DNA of 64,000 nt, taken from positions 1-64,000 of the forward strand of contig JAFDYX010000011.1 in the NCBI GenBank assembly GCA_018267215.1, read 5' to 3'. Of this stretch, positions 20,601 to 29,552 are shown one piece after another. The position numbers and the translations under genes are program-made. Source of the DNA: Bacteroidota bacterium. Lineage in GTDB: Bacteria > Bacteroidota > Bacteroidia > Cytophagales > Cyclobacteriaceae. Position 1 is the stretch's first letter; every line of letters begins with the position of its first letter. The notes beneath the pieces were generated by a model, which had not been told where the DNA came from, searched no databases, and saw only the letters and a program-made list of their open reading frames with translations.

Positions 20601-20849
20601 CTTCGTGAGGTTTCATTGACGTATAACCTGTCTCCTTTCTTGACCAAATTGGGAGGCAAGCTTATTAAAGGTGGCGACATCAGCATACAGGGCCGCAATT
20701 TGTTTTTGTGGATGGCTAAGGATAACTACTACACAGACCCTGAGTATAGCTTGGCATCGGCTAACGGACGAAATGGAACAGGTCTGAACGACTTAAGCAG
20801 CACCCCTCCGGTTCGTTATTATGGAGCTACTCTTAATCTTAAATTTTAA
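17661..20849 (+). CDS. SusC/RagA-family TonB-linked outer-membrane transporter, copy 1
   Basis: 1062 aa. Signal peptide residues 1-21 (MMKKFLLLCFSFGFAISVWA), then a carboxypeptidase-regulatory-like domain (about 22-105, VTGKLTSKDDGSALPGVNV), the link EVVVTGAG, a TonB plug (about 115-235, ending in ALYGSQASNGALIITTKRG) and a barrel ending in LNLKF. SusC proteins form the barrel of a pedal-bin importer whose lid is SusD; energy comes from TonB. Substrate unknown. Its partner starts 22 bp downstream. The C-terminal third shares the segment NSVIQNPDGSYSPNK with copy 2, marking them as close paralogues. Confidence 0.95.
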   Translation: MMKKFLLLCFSFGFAISVWAQDRVVTGKLTSKDDGSALPGVNVILKGTTSGTVTDADGSYRISVPSGTATLIFSFIGYATQEVVVGDRTIVDVPLENDSKQLSEVVVTGAGGLQARERELGTANSIVTPEVLSAGKAVNMVAGLQGKVPGLNISAVSSGVNPNYRIILRGMRSMTGNNEALIVLDGVIVPSDVISNMNMGDVESINVLRGAGAAALYGSQASNGALIITTKRGKKGKLDISASQNVQFQQVAFYPKMQNKFGSGGSGYGVNPDGTGFFSQYENQSYGPAFDGTDRPLGAPQESGYQDHAKYSYNNAHERFWNVGQTNQTNLSISSGDDKSTFFVSGQYVTVTGNTPGDKFTRGNLRVNGSRKITDKVNVNYSVGYAPNLYDISSATASIYTNMLNMPLNVDILKYSDWRNTTPGAASIGNPNNFYNPWYLNPYFSAGNWRELDKNNFLTGNIELKISPIQGLDLIARQGIANRDYWQKSTVGAYQYSYYAKHTPLSSKTDIPASVSEISMWTLQSITDFIAQYNKSISSFHVQLTGGMQLIENQAKYYTMSVSGLQVPGLFNITTGLGTPTVGQANIKTRLVGGYAKATVSYNDWLFLTATGRNDWDSRLDPSNRSFFYPSTEVSAVLSDVIPALKEGFVSYLKLRGGMSQTGQVNLAQTFMMGNVPFSDFGAYALNTTFSSNAQGFPYGSLAGYSINSRLVAKGLKPELTKQYEFGVDANLLKDRINASVTYFHSQTSNQTISTGASWASGFSSLLTNVGVTQSEGIEANLKVTAFKNQDWNVTVGGNYTYLNNSVISITPLVPTITLATSGNAASQVFAGKSFPVITGYDYVRDPKGRVVVNGTTGLPTQTSNIVVLGNATPRNILGMNAAASYKNFSFSILFEYRGGYSVYNGIGPEMEWSGTSYRSALYNRQSFVYPNSVIQNPDGSYSPNKNVAIIDGNGNNGFWSDGINRQVTSNYVTSGDFMKLREVSLTYNLSPFLTKLGGKLIKGGDISIQGRNLFLWMAKDNYYTDPEYSLASANGRNGTGLNDLSSTPPVRYYGATLNLKF

Positions 20850-20871
20850 TTGATAATAAACGAAAATTAAA

Positions 20872-22458
20872 ATGAAGACAAATATTAAAATATTGTTTGC
20901 TATCATGATAGGAGGCTTACTGACAGCCTGTAACTCCTATTTAGATATCAATACCAACCCCAACTCTGCGGTTTCTTCTACGCCTAAGTTGCTGATATCA
21001 TCAGCCTTGGTGGGATCAGCCCGTGTGTTGGAAGGGTATAACGCTTATGGTGCAGAAACAGGCGGCTACGCTGCCAATGCCGGTGGTTACGGTGGGTTTA
21101 ACGAATTTGTAACCTATCAATACACCAATAACACCGGACAAAATCTGTGGAGCAATACTTACCAGAACCTTGAGAATTACCAGCAGATCATCAATTTGTC
21201 GCAAGGCAATTCACTGCTTATTTACTATCAGGCCATTGCAGAAATTATGATGGCTCACAATTTTCAATTGCTGGTAGATGAATACAATGATGTACCTTAT
21301 ACAAAGGCATTGGCCGGTATAGGTAACCTAACCCCCACTTATGATGGTGCGGCAAGTGTTTATGTACAATTAGCCAGTTTACTGGACGATGCCATAGCAA
21401 AAATTAATCAAGGTATGGCAGCCGTACCGGCACCTACTGCGTTAGCAGCAGAAGATGTGGTTTATGGAGGCAACATGGCCAACTGGCTTAAGTTTGCCAA
21501 TACCCTGAAACTAAAGCTGATGGTACGTGGCAATGGCAAAGCAACCTTTACCAATACCAGTTTTGATCCAAGTGGATTTTTAACAACTGATGTTTTGGTC
21601 AACCCCGGCTTTAAAAATGACAATGGAAGACAAAACCCTAAGTGGGGAAGCTGGGCGTGGGACTATGCCGGTAACGCTATCAACAAAGCCTGGATGCCTA
21701 CTACTTTTGTATTATCCTTTTATGATGGCAATAAAATTGCTGATCCTGCACGTGGTACGGTAGTTTATTATCTGTACTCTACGGGCACCGCTAAAATTAC
21801 TAACCAATTGGGTTATGAAAGCACCACAGTACCAAGCTGCCCGGAAGGAACGTTTTGGTATTCTGGAACTAACAGAACCCCCTCTTCGGCAGGTAGCTCA
21901 CCCGGTGTGCTGAAAGGGCCTGATGCCGGCTATCCTTTGTTTACAGCAGCCGAAAGTTATTTCCTGCAAGCAGAAGCAGCATTAGTAGGTATTACTATTC
22001 CCGGCAGCCCGACAGACGCAGCGAGTTTTGCCAATGGCATCACCGCATCTTTTAATTATCTGTATTCTTTGCCGAATGGCACGCAGGCTGTCGGTTTAAA
22101 CTATGCTGCAGATGCAGCTGCTTATATTACCGCCAATGCAGGTAATTATTTAGCCGATTACTCTTCTGCTTCTACCACAGCTCAAAAATTAGAAGCGATT
22201 ATTACGCAGAAGTATATCGCGCTTAACTTTATTCATTCGCACGAAGGATGGAATGAATACCGGAGAACCACCTATCCGCATGTAGCTACAGTAGGACCTA
22301 CGGCCAGAACATCGTTTGCCTCTATCAAATCTCAAAGCACGAGGCCCGATAAACTGCCGACACGATTGCTGTACCCGGTAACAGAGGCTCGTTACAACCC
22401 TGAAAATGTACCTCAAAATATTTCACCTTGGACATCATTAATTTTTTGGGCACAATAA
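20872..22458 (+). CDS. SusD/RagB-family substrate-binding lipoprotein, copy 1
   Basis: 528 aa lipoprotein with lipobox Cys20 (GGLLTAC) and the SusD start NSYLDINTNPNS. TPR-like helical SusD fold is suggested by LYSTGTAK-type loops, the segment TAAESYFLQAEAAL and the C-terminal RLLYPVTEARYNPENV. It belongs to the SusD-like group found with RagB-type proteins. It acts as the surface lid over the SusC barrel and captures substrate. It is followed 12 bp later by a lipoprotein of the same operon. Confidence 0.93.
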   Translation: MKTNIKILFAIMIGGLLTACNSYLDINTNPNSAVSSTPKLLISSALVGSARVLEGYNAYGAETGGYAANAGGYGGFNEFVTYQYTNNTGQNLWSNTYQNLENYQQIINLSQGNSLLIYYQAIAEIMMAHNFQLLVDEYNDVPYTKALAGIGNLTPTYDGAASVYVQLASLLDDAIAKINQGMAAVPAPTALAAEDVVYGGNMANWLKFANTLKLKLMVRGNGKATFTNTSFDPSGFLTTDVLVNPGFKNDNGRQNPKWGSWAWDYAGNAINKAWMPTTFVLSFYDGNKIADPARGTVVYYLYSTGTAKITNQLGYESTTVPSCPEGTFWYSGTNRTPSSAGSSPGVLKGPDAGYPLFTAAESYFLQAEAALVGITIPGSPTDAASFANGITASFNYLYSLPNGTQAVGLNYAADAAAYITANAGNYLADYSSASTTAQKLEAIITQKYIALNFIHSHEGWNEYRRTTYPHVATVGPTARTSFASIKSQSTRPDKLPTRLLYPVTEARYNPENVPQNISPWTSLIFWAQ

Positions 22459-22470
22459 AACAATAGCATT

Positions 22471-23445
22471 ATGAAATTATTGAATATGAAAATTTTTGCT
22501 CAAGTGGCGCTGGTCGGCTTGCTGCTGCTGGCGGCATGCCAGGGAAACCAAATGAACACACCTCCCGGAGCCACCAGCCCGGTGATTAGTGTAGCCGTCA
22601 ACTCCATTGGAACTTGGCAGGCAACACCATTAGCAGTAGATGCATCTGCAAGTCAAGTAGAGTATAACTTAATATTAGTTGTCCTTAGTTCATCCGGTGG
22701 TCCTGCGAAACAGGATGTGCATGTAACCATGGTGCCCGCTACAGATAGCTTGGCCAGTTATAATGCAGCCACGGGTAATAACTATGTAATGCCAGGCGGC
22801 CCCGGCACGCCTGCATTTACCTTGGTGGACGGAGGTGTTGTTACTATTCCAAAAGGATCCAACATTGGATACCTTAAAATACAAACTACATCAGCAGATT
22901 ATTTTGGAGCCACCAGCTATGCATTTGCCTACCGCATCAGTAGCGTTCAAGAATCTGGTTACGTCATCAGCGCAAATAATGGGTATAATATCACACCCTT
23001 TATACCTAAAAACCAATATGACGGTGTTTATGATTTATCGCTAAACACAACAGGTTGGGGAGCTTATGGAATAGCGGATGATAATGTATTCCGTGATTAT
23101 GGGAATGTAGCCTTAAGCACGATAAGTTTAACAAGTTGCTCTTTTTTGAATTTGGTAAGAGGAGATAATTTGCAACCCGGGTTTACTTCGGCAGGAGGAG
23201 CAACTGGATTTGGAGCAGCCAGCCCAAATTTTGTTTTCGACAGTAGCAACAAGTTGGTTAATGTTTATAACGCGATACCTCCTGACACGCGAAATAGGAC
23301 TTTTTCAATCAATCCTGCTGCAACGTCTTCTGAAAATCTGTATGATCCCGCAAGCAAAAAAATTGTAGCAAATTATTTGTTCCATCAAAATGGCCGCCCT
23401 GATATGGTTGTGAAGGCAGTATTGACATATGTAGGATCAAGATAG
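22471..23445 (+). CDS. DUF1735-like surface lipoprotein of SusCD cassette 1
   Basis: 324 aa, lipobox at LLLLAACQG (Cys about 23). The N-terminal half has the layout of DUF1735-type domains found in SusCD-associated lipoproteins (SVAVNSIG, VTIPKGSNIGYLKIQ, YAFAYRISSV..GYVIS). The C-terminal half (YDGVYDL..., ending in VLTYVGSR) is a separate beta-domain that recurs in loosely similar form in the third genes of the other cassettes. Probably a surface glycan- or ligand-binding protein working with the SusCD pair. Last gene before the cassette terminator. Function unproven. Confidence 0.7.
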   Translation: MKLLNMKIFAQVALVGLLLLAACQGNQMNTPPGATSPVISVAVNSIGTWQATPLAVDASASQVEYNLILVVLSSSGGPAKQDVHVTMVPATDSLASYNAATGNNYVMPGGPGTPAFTLVDGGVVTIPKGSNIGYLKIQTTSADYFGATSYAFAYRISSVQESGYVISANNGYNITPFIPKNQYDGVYDLSLNTTGWGAYGIADDNVFRDYGNVALSTISLTSCSFLNLVRGDNLQPGFTSAGGATGFGAASPNFVFDSSNKLVNVYNAIPPDTRNRTFSINPAATSSENLYDPASKKIVANYLFHQNGRPDMVVKAVLTYVGSR

Positions 23446-23466
23446 TTTAATAAGTTAACCATAGTT

Positions 23467-23508
23467 AAAAAAGAGGCTGCCCCAAAAAGGCAGCCTCTTT
23501 TGTTTTTT
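23467..23508 (+). terminator. Terminator of SusCD cassette 1 (repeat hairpin family)
   Basis: AAAAGAGGCTGCC (23469-23481), loop CCAAAAA, GGCAGCCTCTTTT (23489-23501), then a T-rich run. The stem core and 7-nt loop recur behind cassettes 2 and 3. Confidence 0.9.
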
Positions 23509-23558
23509 AGTTGTGTTATCCATCCGCTATCTTTAGCAACGTAAAAAAATTATTCAAA

Positions 23559-24272
23559 ATGAATAAACTGATATCCGCTCTTGTCATTCTTGTGAACATC
23601 TATTTTGCATTTCAAAATAATGTACAAGCCCAGGGTGCTAACCTCAATAATAATAACGTAGTGGGTTGGAATAATGTGCCCACTAACCTGGTAAAAGAAA
23701 ACATCAGCTACAATGATGTAAAAGGCAATTGCTTTTGGAAGAATGAATGGCTCCCCGTTAAAATCTTTATGAACAATGGAGATGTATATAAACTTCCTAA
23801 AGCTAAACTAAATCTATATGCCAGCAGTATTCATTATATAAATAACCAAGGCGCTGAAGTAGCTGCCCAAGGAGGAATCAGGGCGGTTGTTTTTTATTCT
23901 CCAGCAGATACAACCCGGGCGGGAGTATTTAAGGTATTGAGCGGAACGGCAGTAGAAGGCAGAGAATTTTTTGCTCAGATTTTAGTTGATGGAAATATTA
24001 AATTCTTAAAAGCCACACTTGTCAGGCTGGTGAAACAGGAGTCGGACCCACTGCTGAAAACAATAGAATGGATATTTGAACCGCGTGATATTTATTTTGT
24101 CGAAGAGAAAGGAAACACACACGAGCTAAAAAGCCTCAATAAAAAACATCTGTTCTCATTGATAGAAAAAAAAGATCAAGACGAAGGTTGGCTCAAACAA
24201 AATAAGAACAGCCTCCGGAACGAAGAAGAAGTGAAAGCATTTTTATCCTACCGAAACACACTCATTCACTGA
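23559..24272 (+). CDS. Secreted hypothetical protein
   Basis: 237 aa from the ATG at 23559 with a clear signal peptide (residues 1-24, ending VQAQG). No lipobox Cys. The mature part contains GNCFWKNEWLPVKIFMNNGDVYKLPKAKLN, mixed beta strands and a charged, probably helical C-terminus (LKSLNKKHLFSLIEKKDQDEGWL). I do not recognise the family. An upstream frame opening at a TTG (23511) is rejected because it runs through the previous terminator region. A weak promoter candidate (TTTT-N19-TATCTTTA, 23505-23535) precedes it. It stands as a single-gene unit between cassettes 1 and 2. Confidence 0.7.
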   Translation: MNKLISALVILVNIYFAFQNNVQAQGANLNNNNVVGWNNVPTNLVKENISYNDVKGNCFWKNEWLPVKIFMNNGDVYKLPKAKLNLYASSIHYINNQGAEVAAQGGIRAVVFYSPADTTRAGVFKVLSGTAVEGREFFAQILVDGNIKFLKATLVRLVKQESDPLLKTIEWIFEPRDIYFVEEKGNTHELKSLNKKHLFSLIEKKDQDEGWLKQNKNSLRNEEEVKAFLSYRNTLIH

Positions 24273-24284
24273 AAGATAGTGAAA

Positions 24285-24311
24285 AGGAAATTTCTGTTTC
24301 CTGTTTTTTTT
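24285..24311 (+). terminator. Terminator of the secreted hypothetical gene
   Basis: AGGAAA (24285-24290), loop TTTCTG, TTTCCT, then G and eight T residues, 12 bp after the stop codon. Confidence 0.65.
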
Positions 24312-24661
24312 GAAAAAGAAATAATCCGCTGCTACCAAAAGCAACGGAACTCCATCGAAAATAATTTTCTAGTTGTTTGCGTTTCGAGAGAGTAAATTTT
24401 TTTTGATTGTTTGCTCCAATCATGCTATAGACAAACATTATTTTTTTTACTGAAGAGCAAAAAAATTAAGGAGAACAAAAATGCTTGTTGAATTTTTTTG
24501 CATGATAGGAATAAGTGCAAGCAGTTACACTTTTATAATTTTTTTATTAGTTTTTTATGTTGACTGATTGTACCACAGAGCCATTTTTTACATTATTTTA
24601 TTTTAAATAATAGATGACTTTAATATAATTCTTAGAGATCAAAATTTTTTTAGAAATACTT
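24312..24661. other. AT-rich intergenic region upstream of SusCD cassette 2
   Basis: About 350 bp, very AT-rich, many T runs, no gene or RNA seen. It contains no ECF-sigma or anti-sigma gene, which often sit ahead of SusCD cassettes. Confidence 0.6.
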
Positions 24662-24714
24662 TTTGGGTAGTTGTGTAAAGGCCTACTTTTCGAAAGTAAT
24701 TTATTAACTAATCC
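24662..24714 (+). promoter_or_regulatory. Promoter and leader of susC copy 2
   Basis: TTTG (24662-24665), 18 bp, TACTTTTC (24684-24691), then a leader starting TAATTTATTAAC (24697-24708) that matches the start of the leaders of copies 1 and 3 before diverging to A-rich sequence ahead of the ATG at 24723. Confidence 0.6.
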
Positions 24715-24722
24715 AAAAAATT

Positions 24723-27700
24723 ATGATGAAGAAGATTTTACTAATGTGCTTCTCATTCGGTTTTGCTATCAGTGTATGGGCACAAAACCGAGTGGTAACG
24801 GGGAAGGTGACATCGAAAGACGATGGTTCATCTCTCCCGGGAGTGAATGTTGTTTTGAAAGGATCTACGGCAGGTACAGTGTCTGATGGCGATGGCAATT
24901 TTTCAATTAATGTTCCATCCGGAGAATCTATTCTTACGTTTAGTTTTATCGGCTATAAAACGGAAGAAGTAAAAGTTGGTGACAAAACGGTAATTGATCT
25001 GGTGCTCACATCCGATGCTTCGCAACTAGATGAAGTTGTAGTTACTGGTATTGCAGTGCCAACTGAGCAAAAGCGTATTGGTACGTCTATTGCTAAAGTG
25101 GGTAACGAACTTATTAACTATTCGCGCGTGCCCAACTCTGCGTTGGCATTAAGTGGAAAAGTTTCAGGTTTGCAGATTAATCAAACAGATAACGGCATTA
25201 ATAATGCACCACGGATTGTTCTAAGAGGTAACCGTTCCATCTTAGGAAATAATCAGGCTCTTATAGTTCTTGATGGTATGCCTGTGGATAATGCATACAT
25301 CAATTCTATTAATCCATTAGACATTGACAACATTTCAGTTCTCAAAGGTGCAGCCGCATCGGCTATTTACGGATCTTTCGCATCTAATGGCGTGTTACTT
25401 TATACTACTAAAACGGGGGCAAAAAATAAAGCACCAGAAATAAACTACAGTTCAAATACACAATTAGAGCAAATCAACTTTTTACCTCATTTGCAAACAC
25501 AGTTTGGTCTGAATGGTGGAGAGGCATTTAATTCGGCCAGTAGTTTTACAATAGACCCCAACTTTTCAACGCCTTATACTGCGTATGAAAACCAAAGCTA
25601 TGGCCCTGCATTTAATGGGGCTTTGGTACCACTGGGTTACCCATTAGCTAACGGACAGCAGAACTATACAACATATAGCCCTAAGTACAACGATCATTTG
25701 AAATTTTGGAATACAGGTGTTACATCTCAAAATGATATTTCAGTAACGACATCTACAGACCGGGGCTCAGTTCATTTCTCTTTTCAAGATATGAATCGTT
25801 CTGGCGTTACTCCGGGGGATAAATACAGAAGAGATATATTTAGGGTAAATGGCACAACACAATACGGAAAATTTAAGTTTAACTATCGGACTCAATATAC
25901 GCAGGGTGACCAAAATGTAAACTTTGCACCAGCTGGAAACAGAACTTCATCAGTGTATTGGGCTTGGATGAACGTAGGCATGCATGTTCCGTTAACAACC
26001 TTAAAAGACTGGAGAAACAATCCGTTGGCAAGCCCCAGCGGTTATTATGATGATTTTTATCCTAACCCATACTGGTTGGTAGATAATAACAGAAGATCCA
26101 TCAAGACCTCAGAGTTTATTGGGTTGGCAGAACCTTCGTATCAAGCCACAAAATGGTTAAACTTAACCGCACGGTTTGGTTTAACGGCACGCACCACTCA
26201 TCAATCTGACCGAAACGGGCCGATTTATTTTGATCCTAATTTAGTTAATCCCATATCTTCTCGCCTGAATACACCCGGTACTGTGCCTGCCGGAGTGGTA
26301 GAAGCATATACTTTTCAAAAACGTTTTAACCTCGATGCTTTTGCTACAATCGATCATAACTTTACTCAAGATCTTAGCGTAAGAGCCATTATAGGGGGTA
26401 ACGTTTATGATGATTTTGTATCAGGTATTGGTATAGCCTCTGCTACCTTGCAACCCTTTTTGCCCACTATTTACAACCTCAACTATAGAAACGGAAATCT
26501 GAGCGGAGGCAATGGTGAGCAGCGTACAAGAAGGCTCTCCGCTTATATCGATGCTGGTGTAACTTATAAAGCATTGACAGTTCACGGTTCGTACAGAACA
26601 GACCAAATATCATTGTTAGCACAAAACAACCGCACGTTCAGCTACCCTGAAATTGATGCTGCATTTGTGCTTTCAGATGCCTTCCCTGCTCTCTTTGATA
26701 ACAAGATTATCAACTATGCTAAAATTACCGGCTCTTATGCACATGTGGGTAATGTAAATATCGGTCCGTATGGTTTGCAAAATGTGTTTTCTTCAGGTAA
26801 TTATTCAGGAGGGAATGCCTACTCTCTCAATGGAAGTGTACCGGTGATTTATCAAGGACAAAACCAGATCGCACAAAATTTAAAACCAGAGTTTACTTTT
26901 GCCCGTGAAGTAACGGCTGAGGCTGGATTTTTGGCCAACAGAATTACACTGGGTGTAGCTTATTACTCTACCAACACTACTAACCAGACTTTGAGTTTTG
27001 GAGTTTCGCCTACAGCGGGATACACCAATGCTTTGATCAACACAGGGGAAATGGAAAGCAAAGGGTTGGAATATGACTTCAAGGTAACGCCCCTTCAAAC
27101 CACCTATGGCTTAAAGTGGACGATCGGTGCAAACTATACTGATCTTATCTCTAACAAAGTATTATCGCTCTATACCCCACCCGGAGGTACACCATATAAT
27201 CAGATACAGGTAACAGATAATGGTGGCGGACTTGTTAATGCGTTGTCAGGTGGATTATTCCCTACTGGAAATGTGACATCATCATATGCCATAGTAGGTT
27301 CTAATTACGCGCAGTTGCAGACAACTGATTTTCAAAGAGACCCACAAGGGCACGTAGTTGTTGACCCGATAACTGGCAACCCCATCAGGGCGACAGGAAT
27401 CCATCCGTTTGGGCAGACAAATCCACAACATCGTCTCGGGTTAAGTAACACGATTTCATGGAAAGGATTTCAATTGTATGTTTTATTTGATTACAGAGCA
27501 GGTTACGTTATCTATAACCAACTCGGCCGAGACATTGAGTTTTCTGGAATCGGTTATCAATCTGCAGCTGCTGGTCGCCAACCGTTCGTTTTTCCTAATT
27601 CAGTAATTCAAAATCCTGATGGATCGTATTCTCCTAATAAAACACTTACAGTTCCTGAGGGGAATGTTAACTTCTGGACAGGCACATACGGCCAAGTGGG

Positions 27701-27971
27701 CGCACCTTATGTAACCAAAGGAGATTTTTGGAAACTCAGAGAGATATCTTTGCGCTATCAGATTCCTCAAGCCATTCTTAGTAAAACAAAAGTTATAAAA
27801 AATGCAACGGTTAGTTTAACAGGAAGGAATCTGTTGATGTGGAGACCGAAGTCAAATCAGTGGACAGATCCTGAGTTTTCTGGTGATAACAGCAATGCAA
27901 ATGGTACAACCACAGCATTTCAAACACCACCCACTAAGCTTTATGGATTAAATTTATCGTTGACTTTTTGA
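24723..27971 (+). CDS. SusC/RagA-family TonB-linked outer-membrane transporter, copy 2
   Basis: 1082 aa with the same domain order as copy 1: signal peptide (MMKKILLMCFSFGFAISVWA), regulatory-like beta domain, DEVVVTGIA link, plug with SGKVSGLQINQ and AIYGSFASNGVLLYTTK, and a barrel ending in GLNLSLTF. TonB-dependent importer paired with the SusD that starts 20 bp later. The C-terminal region shares PNSVIQNPDGSYSPNK and RDIEFSGIGYQSA-like sequence with copy 1, so the two arose by duplication and diverged in the middle of the barrel. Substrate unknown. Confidence 0.95.
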   Translation: MMKKILLMCFSFGFAISVWAQNRVVTGKVTSKDDGSSLPGVNVVLKGSTAGTVSDGDGNFSINVPSGESILTFSFIGYKTEEVKVGDKTVIDLVLTSDASQLDEVVVTGIAVPTEQKRIGTSIAKVGNELINYSRVPNSALALSGKVSGLQINQTDNGINNAPRIVLRGNRSILGNNQALIVLDGMPVDNAYINSINPLDIDNISVLKGAAASAIYGSFASNGVLLYTTKTGAKNKAPEINYSSNTQLEQINFLPHLQTQFGLNGGEAFNSASSFTIDPNFSTPYTAYENQSYGPAFNGALVPLGYPLANGQQNYTTYSPKYNDHLKFWNTGVTSQNDISVTTSTDRGSVHFSFQDMNRSGVTPGDKYRRDIFRVNGTTQYGKFKFNYRTQYTQGDQNVNFAPAGNRTSSVYWAWMNVGMHVPLTTLKDWRNNPLASPSGYYDDFYPNPYWLVDNNRRSIKTSEFIGLAEPSYQATKWLNLTARFGLTARTTHQSDRNGPIYFDPNLVNPISSRLNTPGTVPAGVVEAYTFQKRFNLDAFATIDHNFTQDLSVRAIIGGNVYDDFVSGIGIASATLQPFLPTIYNLNYRNGNLSGGNGEQRTRRLSAYIDAGVTYKALTVHGSYRTDQISLLAQNNRTFSYPEIDAAFVLSDAFPALFDNKIINYAKITGSYAHVGNVNIGPYGLQNVFSSGNYSGGNAYSLNGSVPVIYQGQNQIAQNLKPEFTFAREVTAEAGFLANRITLGVAYYSTNTTNQTLSFGVSPTAGYTNALINTGEMESKGLEYDFKVTPLQTTYGLKWTIGANYTDLISNKVLSLYTPPGGTPYNQIQVTDNGGGLVNALSGGLFPTGNVTSSYAIVGSNYAQLQTTDFQRDPQGHVVVDPITGNPIRATGIHPFGQTNPQHRLGLSNTISWKGFQLYVLFDYRAGYVIYNQLGRDIEFSGIGYQSAAAGRQPFVFPNSVIQNPDGSYSPNKTLTVPEGNVNFWTGTYGQVGAPYVTKGDFWKLREISLRYQIPQAILSKTKVIKNATVSLTGRNLLMWRPKSNQWTDPEFSGDNSNANGTTTAFQTPPTKLYGLNLSLTF

Positions 27972-27991
27972 CAAATTAAATAGAGTAAAAA

Positions 27992-29515
27992 ATGAAAACT
28001 CAAAAATTAATCTATATACTATTAGCAACCTTGATATTATCTAGTTGTGGCAATTTTTTGAATATTAATACCAACCCCAATGCGCCCTCTACTACGGTTC
28101 CTGACCCTGTGTTGTCTGGAGCTTTGGTAGCAACAGCATTTGCTCATACTAACGATGCCCCCAGTTTTTCAGCCTACTGGGCAGGATACTGGGCAGCTTC
28201 CGGTACATATTCCCTCGCAGGAAATGTAACTCAAAATTTCAGATTGCTTAATACCAGTTACCAGGGTATTTGGACAGATCTTTACCTCAATGCAGAAAAC
28301 TACATGTTTGTAGAGTCGGCAACAAGGCATACTCCCAGTCTGGCCTATTATGTTGCTATCTCAAAAATCATGAGGGTTTATGATTTTCATACTTTAGTTG
28401 ATTGTTATGGAAACGTGCCCTACACAAAGTCGCTGCAGGGTTTTAAAAACCTGACACCATCGTATGATGTAGATCAAACCATCTATAATAATTTGCTTGG
28501 TCAGCTTGACTCTGCCGTTTTAATTATAAAGACAGCACAGGGTACAGGTAACGCCAAGCCTATGCCTGCAACTACAGATGTTATGTTTGGTGGAAATATG
28601 AACAATTGGATTGCCTTGGCTAATACCATGCGGTTGCGGTTGTTGCTCAGGCAATCGGCAGTTTCTGCCCAAGCTTCGTTTATTACTTCTGAGATTGCAA
28701 AACTTGTGGCTGACGGTGCTCAATTTTTGACGGCTGATGCTACTATAAACCCCGGGTATCAAAAATCTGCAGGCTTACAAAATCCGCTTTGGGAAGCAAA
28801 TGGTTTGGGTGTAGGGGGCGATGTGGGCAACCGGGATTTCAACAGAACGTCTGCTTATAGCTTATCTTTTTTTCAAACAAACAATGACCCGAGGGTTGAT
28901 TATTTTTTTAGAAGCCCAGGCGATGCTCCGGGTGTTGACAGTAAATCAAAACCCTATTTTAGTATTCCTTGGGGCACTCCACCCACAACTGCCTATGTAA
29001 CGGCAAACACCAGCGGTATGGGTATAGGTGTGCTGGCAGGGCCTAATGCACCAGTTACGTTCTTGTCTGCTGCTGAGAGCTATTTCCTTCAGGCTGAAGC
29101 TGCCTTCAGGGGTTGGCTTAATGCGGGAAGCCAGCAAACCCTTTATCAACAAGGGATTACTGCATCGTTTACTTCATTAGGAGTACCCAATGCTGCAGCA
29201 GCAGCTTCCACCTATTATACATCAGGCAAGGTAAATGTTGACTGGTCAGCATCAACAGATAAGCTGCAGGCTATCATTGTTCAAAAATGGGCAGCTAACA
29301 CTTCGATCAACCCCATGGAATCGTGGTGCGATTACAGACGAACAGGCTTTCCTAACAATCTGCCTACATCTTTGGATCCTAATAAACTGATTACATCAGT
29401 GGTAGTTCCAATTCGCCTGTTGTATCCACAAACTGAGTTGAATGTTAATGCATCAAACGTGCCTTCGCTGCCCAACAATGCACAGTTTACTTCAAAAATA
29501 TTTTGGCAACCTTGA
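27992..29515 (+). CDS. SusD/RagB-family substrate-binding lipoprotein, copy 2
   Basis: 507 aa, lipobox Cys19 (LATLILSSC) followed by GNFLNINTNPNAPS, close to the start of copy 1. Conserved SusD segments include NVPYTKSLQGFKNLTPSYD, MFGGNMNNWIALANTMRLRLLLR, SAAESYFLQAEAAF and the C-terminal IRLLYPQTELNVNASNVP. Surface lid for the adjacent SusC barrel. The gene sits second in a four-gene cassette. Confidence 0.93.
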   Translation: MKTQKLIYILLATLILSSCGNFLNINTNPNAPSTTVPDPVLSGALVATAFAHTNDAPSFSAYWAGYWAASGTYSLAGNVTQNFRLLNTSYQGIWTDLYLNAENYMFVESATRHTPSLAYYVAISKIMRVYDFHTLVDCYGNVPYTKSLQGFKNLTPSYDVDQTIYNNLLGQLDSAVLIIKTAQGTGNAKPMPATTDVMFGGNMNNWIALANTMRLRLLLRQSAVSAQASFITSEIAKLVADGAQFLTADATINPGYQKSAGLQNPLWEANGLGVGGDVGNRDFNRTSAYSLSFFQTNNDPRVDYFFRSPGDAPGVDSKSKPYFSIPWGTPPTTAYVTANTSGMGIGVLAGPNAPVTFLSAAESYFLQAEAAFRGWLNAGSQQTLYQQGITASFTSLGVPNAAAAASTYYTSGKVNVDWSASTDKLQAIIVQKWAANTSINPMESWCDYRRTGFPNNLPTSLDPNKLITSVVVPIRLLYPQTELNVNASNVPSLPNNAQFTSKIFWQP

Positions 29516-29552
29516 TTGTTAAAATGATTGACAAATAAAATCACAACGAGAA